DNA of 64,000 bases from Tetrahymena elliotti 4EA (lineage: Eukaryota; Ciliophora; Oligohymenophorea; Hymenostomatida; Tetrahymenidae). Where the stretch lies: positions 933,554 through 997,553 of the forward strand of contig JH720320.1 in the NCBI GenBank assembly GCA_000231825.2, in the 5' to 3' direction. Every line of letters starts with the position of its first letter. The stretch's first letter is position 1. The notes under the pieces were generated by a model. That model worked only from the letters and a program-made list of their open reading frames with translations, searched no databases and was not told where the DNA came from. The position numbers were made by a program, and so were the translations under genes. This document shows positions 62,801-64,000 of the stretch, piece after piece.

Positions 62801-64000
62801 TAACAATATTTAGACTCACTAATTTATTAGAATCATTTTACTACTTTTGAAGACTTTCAATATTTTATAATGTAAACACATCTATGCCTCTATAATTTCG
62901 AAAAACAAAAAGAAATTGTTTTTCATACACAATTATCTTATCGATTTAAAAATTGCTTGGATAAATATTCAAGCTAATACTTTTCTTATTTTCCAAATCG
63001 TAAAGAAATATTTAACTTTACGAATTAATTATTTGATCTTAAGTATTAGCTAAAATAGCTAAGTAGCTGTAACATGGATTGGATAAGTCATCACAATAAG
63101 CTTATGAATCAGAGTATTTGTAATAATCTTCACTTAATTATCTAATATTAGTTATTTTTTAACCTTTAAAATCAGTCAAATTAAATTATTGATAATCATA
63201 ATTGTTGTTAGTCCCACTAATATAGAAAAAAGTTATAAAAGTTTAAGTTTAAATTATCAAAATTATTGAACTTTTTTTGTAATTTTCAAGGACCTACATT
63301 CTAATTAAACTTTGAGATTCAAAATAGCTGCTTTATAATAATATATTTTCTCTGTTTGTTTTATTACTTATACTAGTAATGAGTTCAGTAATTTCTCCAC
63401 TATCTTTGTTGTAATAAAATCTCTCTTATTAGGTAAATAGAAATATTCCCTATATACTCGTCTAATTAATTTGTAATTAGTAAGTATCATTAACTTAGAT
63501 TTGATTTTATGTAGTGCTGCTTTATGTTACATTAGTAAAAGAATACATGAATATATTTTAATTTTATTTAAAGCAAAGTTAATATTTATAAGTATTCACA
63601 AATAGTAGGTTATTCATTTAAGATTTTCCCGTCATTCCTAGATTTTCTATAACACTTAAGCCTTTATACTCATTTTATAAAGGAGAGATTAGATAATTCG
63701 ATCTACTATCATAGTAAACTACATTTTATCCTAAAGTAGCAAAATATGACCTGAATGATCCAACAACTTTTGAATCTTTATTTTCTAAATAGCTACTAAT
63801 AGTATATTCATAATCAAGATACCTAACTGTTCCACTAAAATGTCCAATCACAATTACATTAAGAATGCTATCTAAAAATAATTGTGAAATTTAATCTTGC
63901 TAGTAATTTAGAGTTAGTATTTATTTTCCAGATTAATAGTCCCAGAGATAAAGAAATCCTTAAACAGAATAACTAATAATAATTTGGCTTCCTAAATCAA
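56836..64000 (-). CDS. Very large membrane protein: WD-like, beta-helix, Cys-rich and multi-pass parts; 5' end cut by window
   Basis: The gene enters from the right edge (first full codon at 63998) and ends at TGA 56836. Introns are 61983-62111, 59724-59773, 59151-59489, 58963-59055, 57605-57692 and 57351-57400. The visible exons make exactly 2,138 codons. The N-terminal 650 visible residues look like a beta-propeller: the opening has WD-type blades (GFLYLWDYQSGKQILTLNYQ; VIVIGHFSGTVRYLDYEYT). About 900 residues of N/I/S-rich, beta-helix-like sequence follow (GGAITLQYCLSSDQILQ; NQAAVGGGIFYNQFIPQ). A cysteine-rich module comes next (CQPCPYG, CQNCPLSAQQCMEDS, LKDGYWRENFFTD, PLCESCDYFNKKGNGFF). 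Membrane segments follow: MPFFFIFLIMMISAILKI, LIYIYIIPSLVIWVAIAP, KAIIIVIINYF. A serine-rich tail ends SKIDMHNASQF...KSKK. The last 700 residues parallel 43324-47589 (HKYYWEFVKL, QYMKPHSNQ, VQKNWKKIYKLF). A surface-receptor role is inferred. Confidence 0.75.

Overview
The window reads as macronuclear DNA of an oligohymenophorean ciliate, most likely Tetrahymena or a close relative. The sequence is extremely A+T rich. Long reading frames appear only when TAA and TAG are read as glutamine and TGA alone as stop. Introns are short (about 48-340 nt), AT-rich and GT..AG. For several multi-exon genes the spliced length, after subtracting the introns read by eye, is an exact multiple of three, which supports those models. 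No tRNA, rRNA, CRISPR array, telomere repeat or insertion sequence was seen.

Left third (1-20 kb). This part is gene-poor and relic-rich. It holds a leucine-rich-repeat gene with one frame disruption (4407-7347, minus), a diverged ~2 kb tandem duplication carrying eroded coding pieces (about 7.6-11.4 kb), and several degraded coding stretches. It also holds a Q/N-rich gene of unknown role (12907-14250), a gene that keeps only the GST-like domain of elongation factor 1-gamma (15091-15921), and a Q/N/S-rich gene (16826-19039, minus).

Middle (20-42 kb). A nine-exon gene (20049-29310, minus; 2,894 aa) matches the RME-8/DNAJC13/GRV2 endosomal family by its IWN-type repeats and order of conserved blocks, but I find no J domain. 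Next on the same strand come an unrecognised gene (29481-30593), two paralogous PAS-like genes (31154-32365 and 36221-37417) and, between them, a B-box-like coiled-coil gene (34190-35572). A probable exocyst SEC6/EXOC3 subunit (37969-40191) follows. It is divergent from a Bax-inhibitor-1/TMBIM-family membrane protein (41633-42358, plus).

Right third (43-64 kb). Two large paralogous surface-type membrane proteins lie here: one on plus (43324-47589), and one on minus that runs off the right end (56836-64000). Both have a repetitive ectodomain, a cysteine-rich module, a multi-pass membrane domain and a cytoplasmic tail. Between them are an asparaginase-ankyrin fusion (48206-50819, minus) whose first active-site motif has lost its threonines, a six-exon coiled-coil gene (51637-53905, plus) and an S/N-rich gene (54193-56046, plus) whose only in-frame TGA sits inside a candidate 48-nt intron.

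Taken together, the recognisable genes touch membrane traffic (RME-8-like, SEC6-like), membrane-protein families and cytoskeletal-type coiled coils. Nothing in their order suggests an operon; each gene appears to be transcribed alone. Identifications rest on reading translated sequence and recalled family features, not on database searches.
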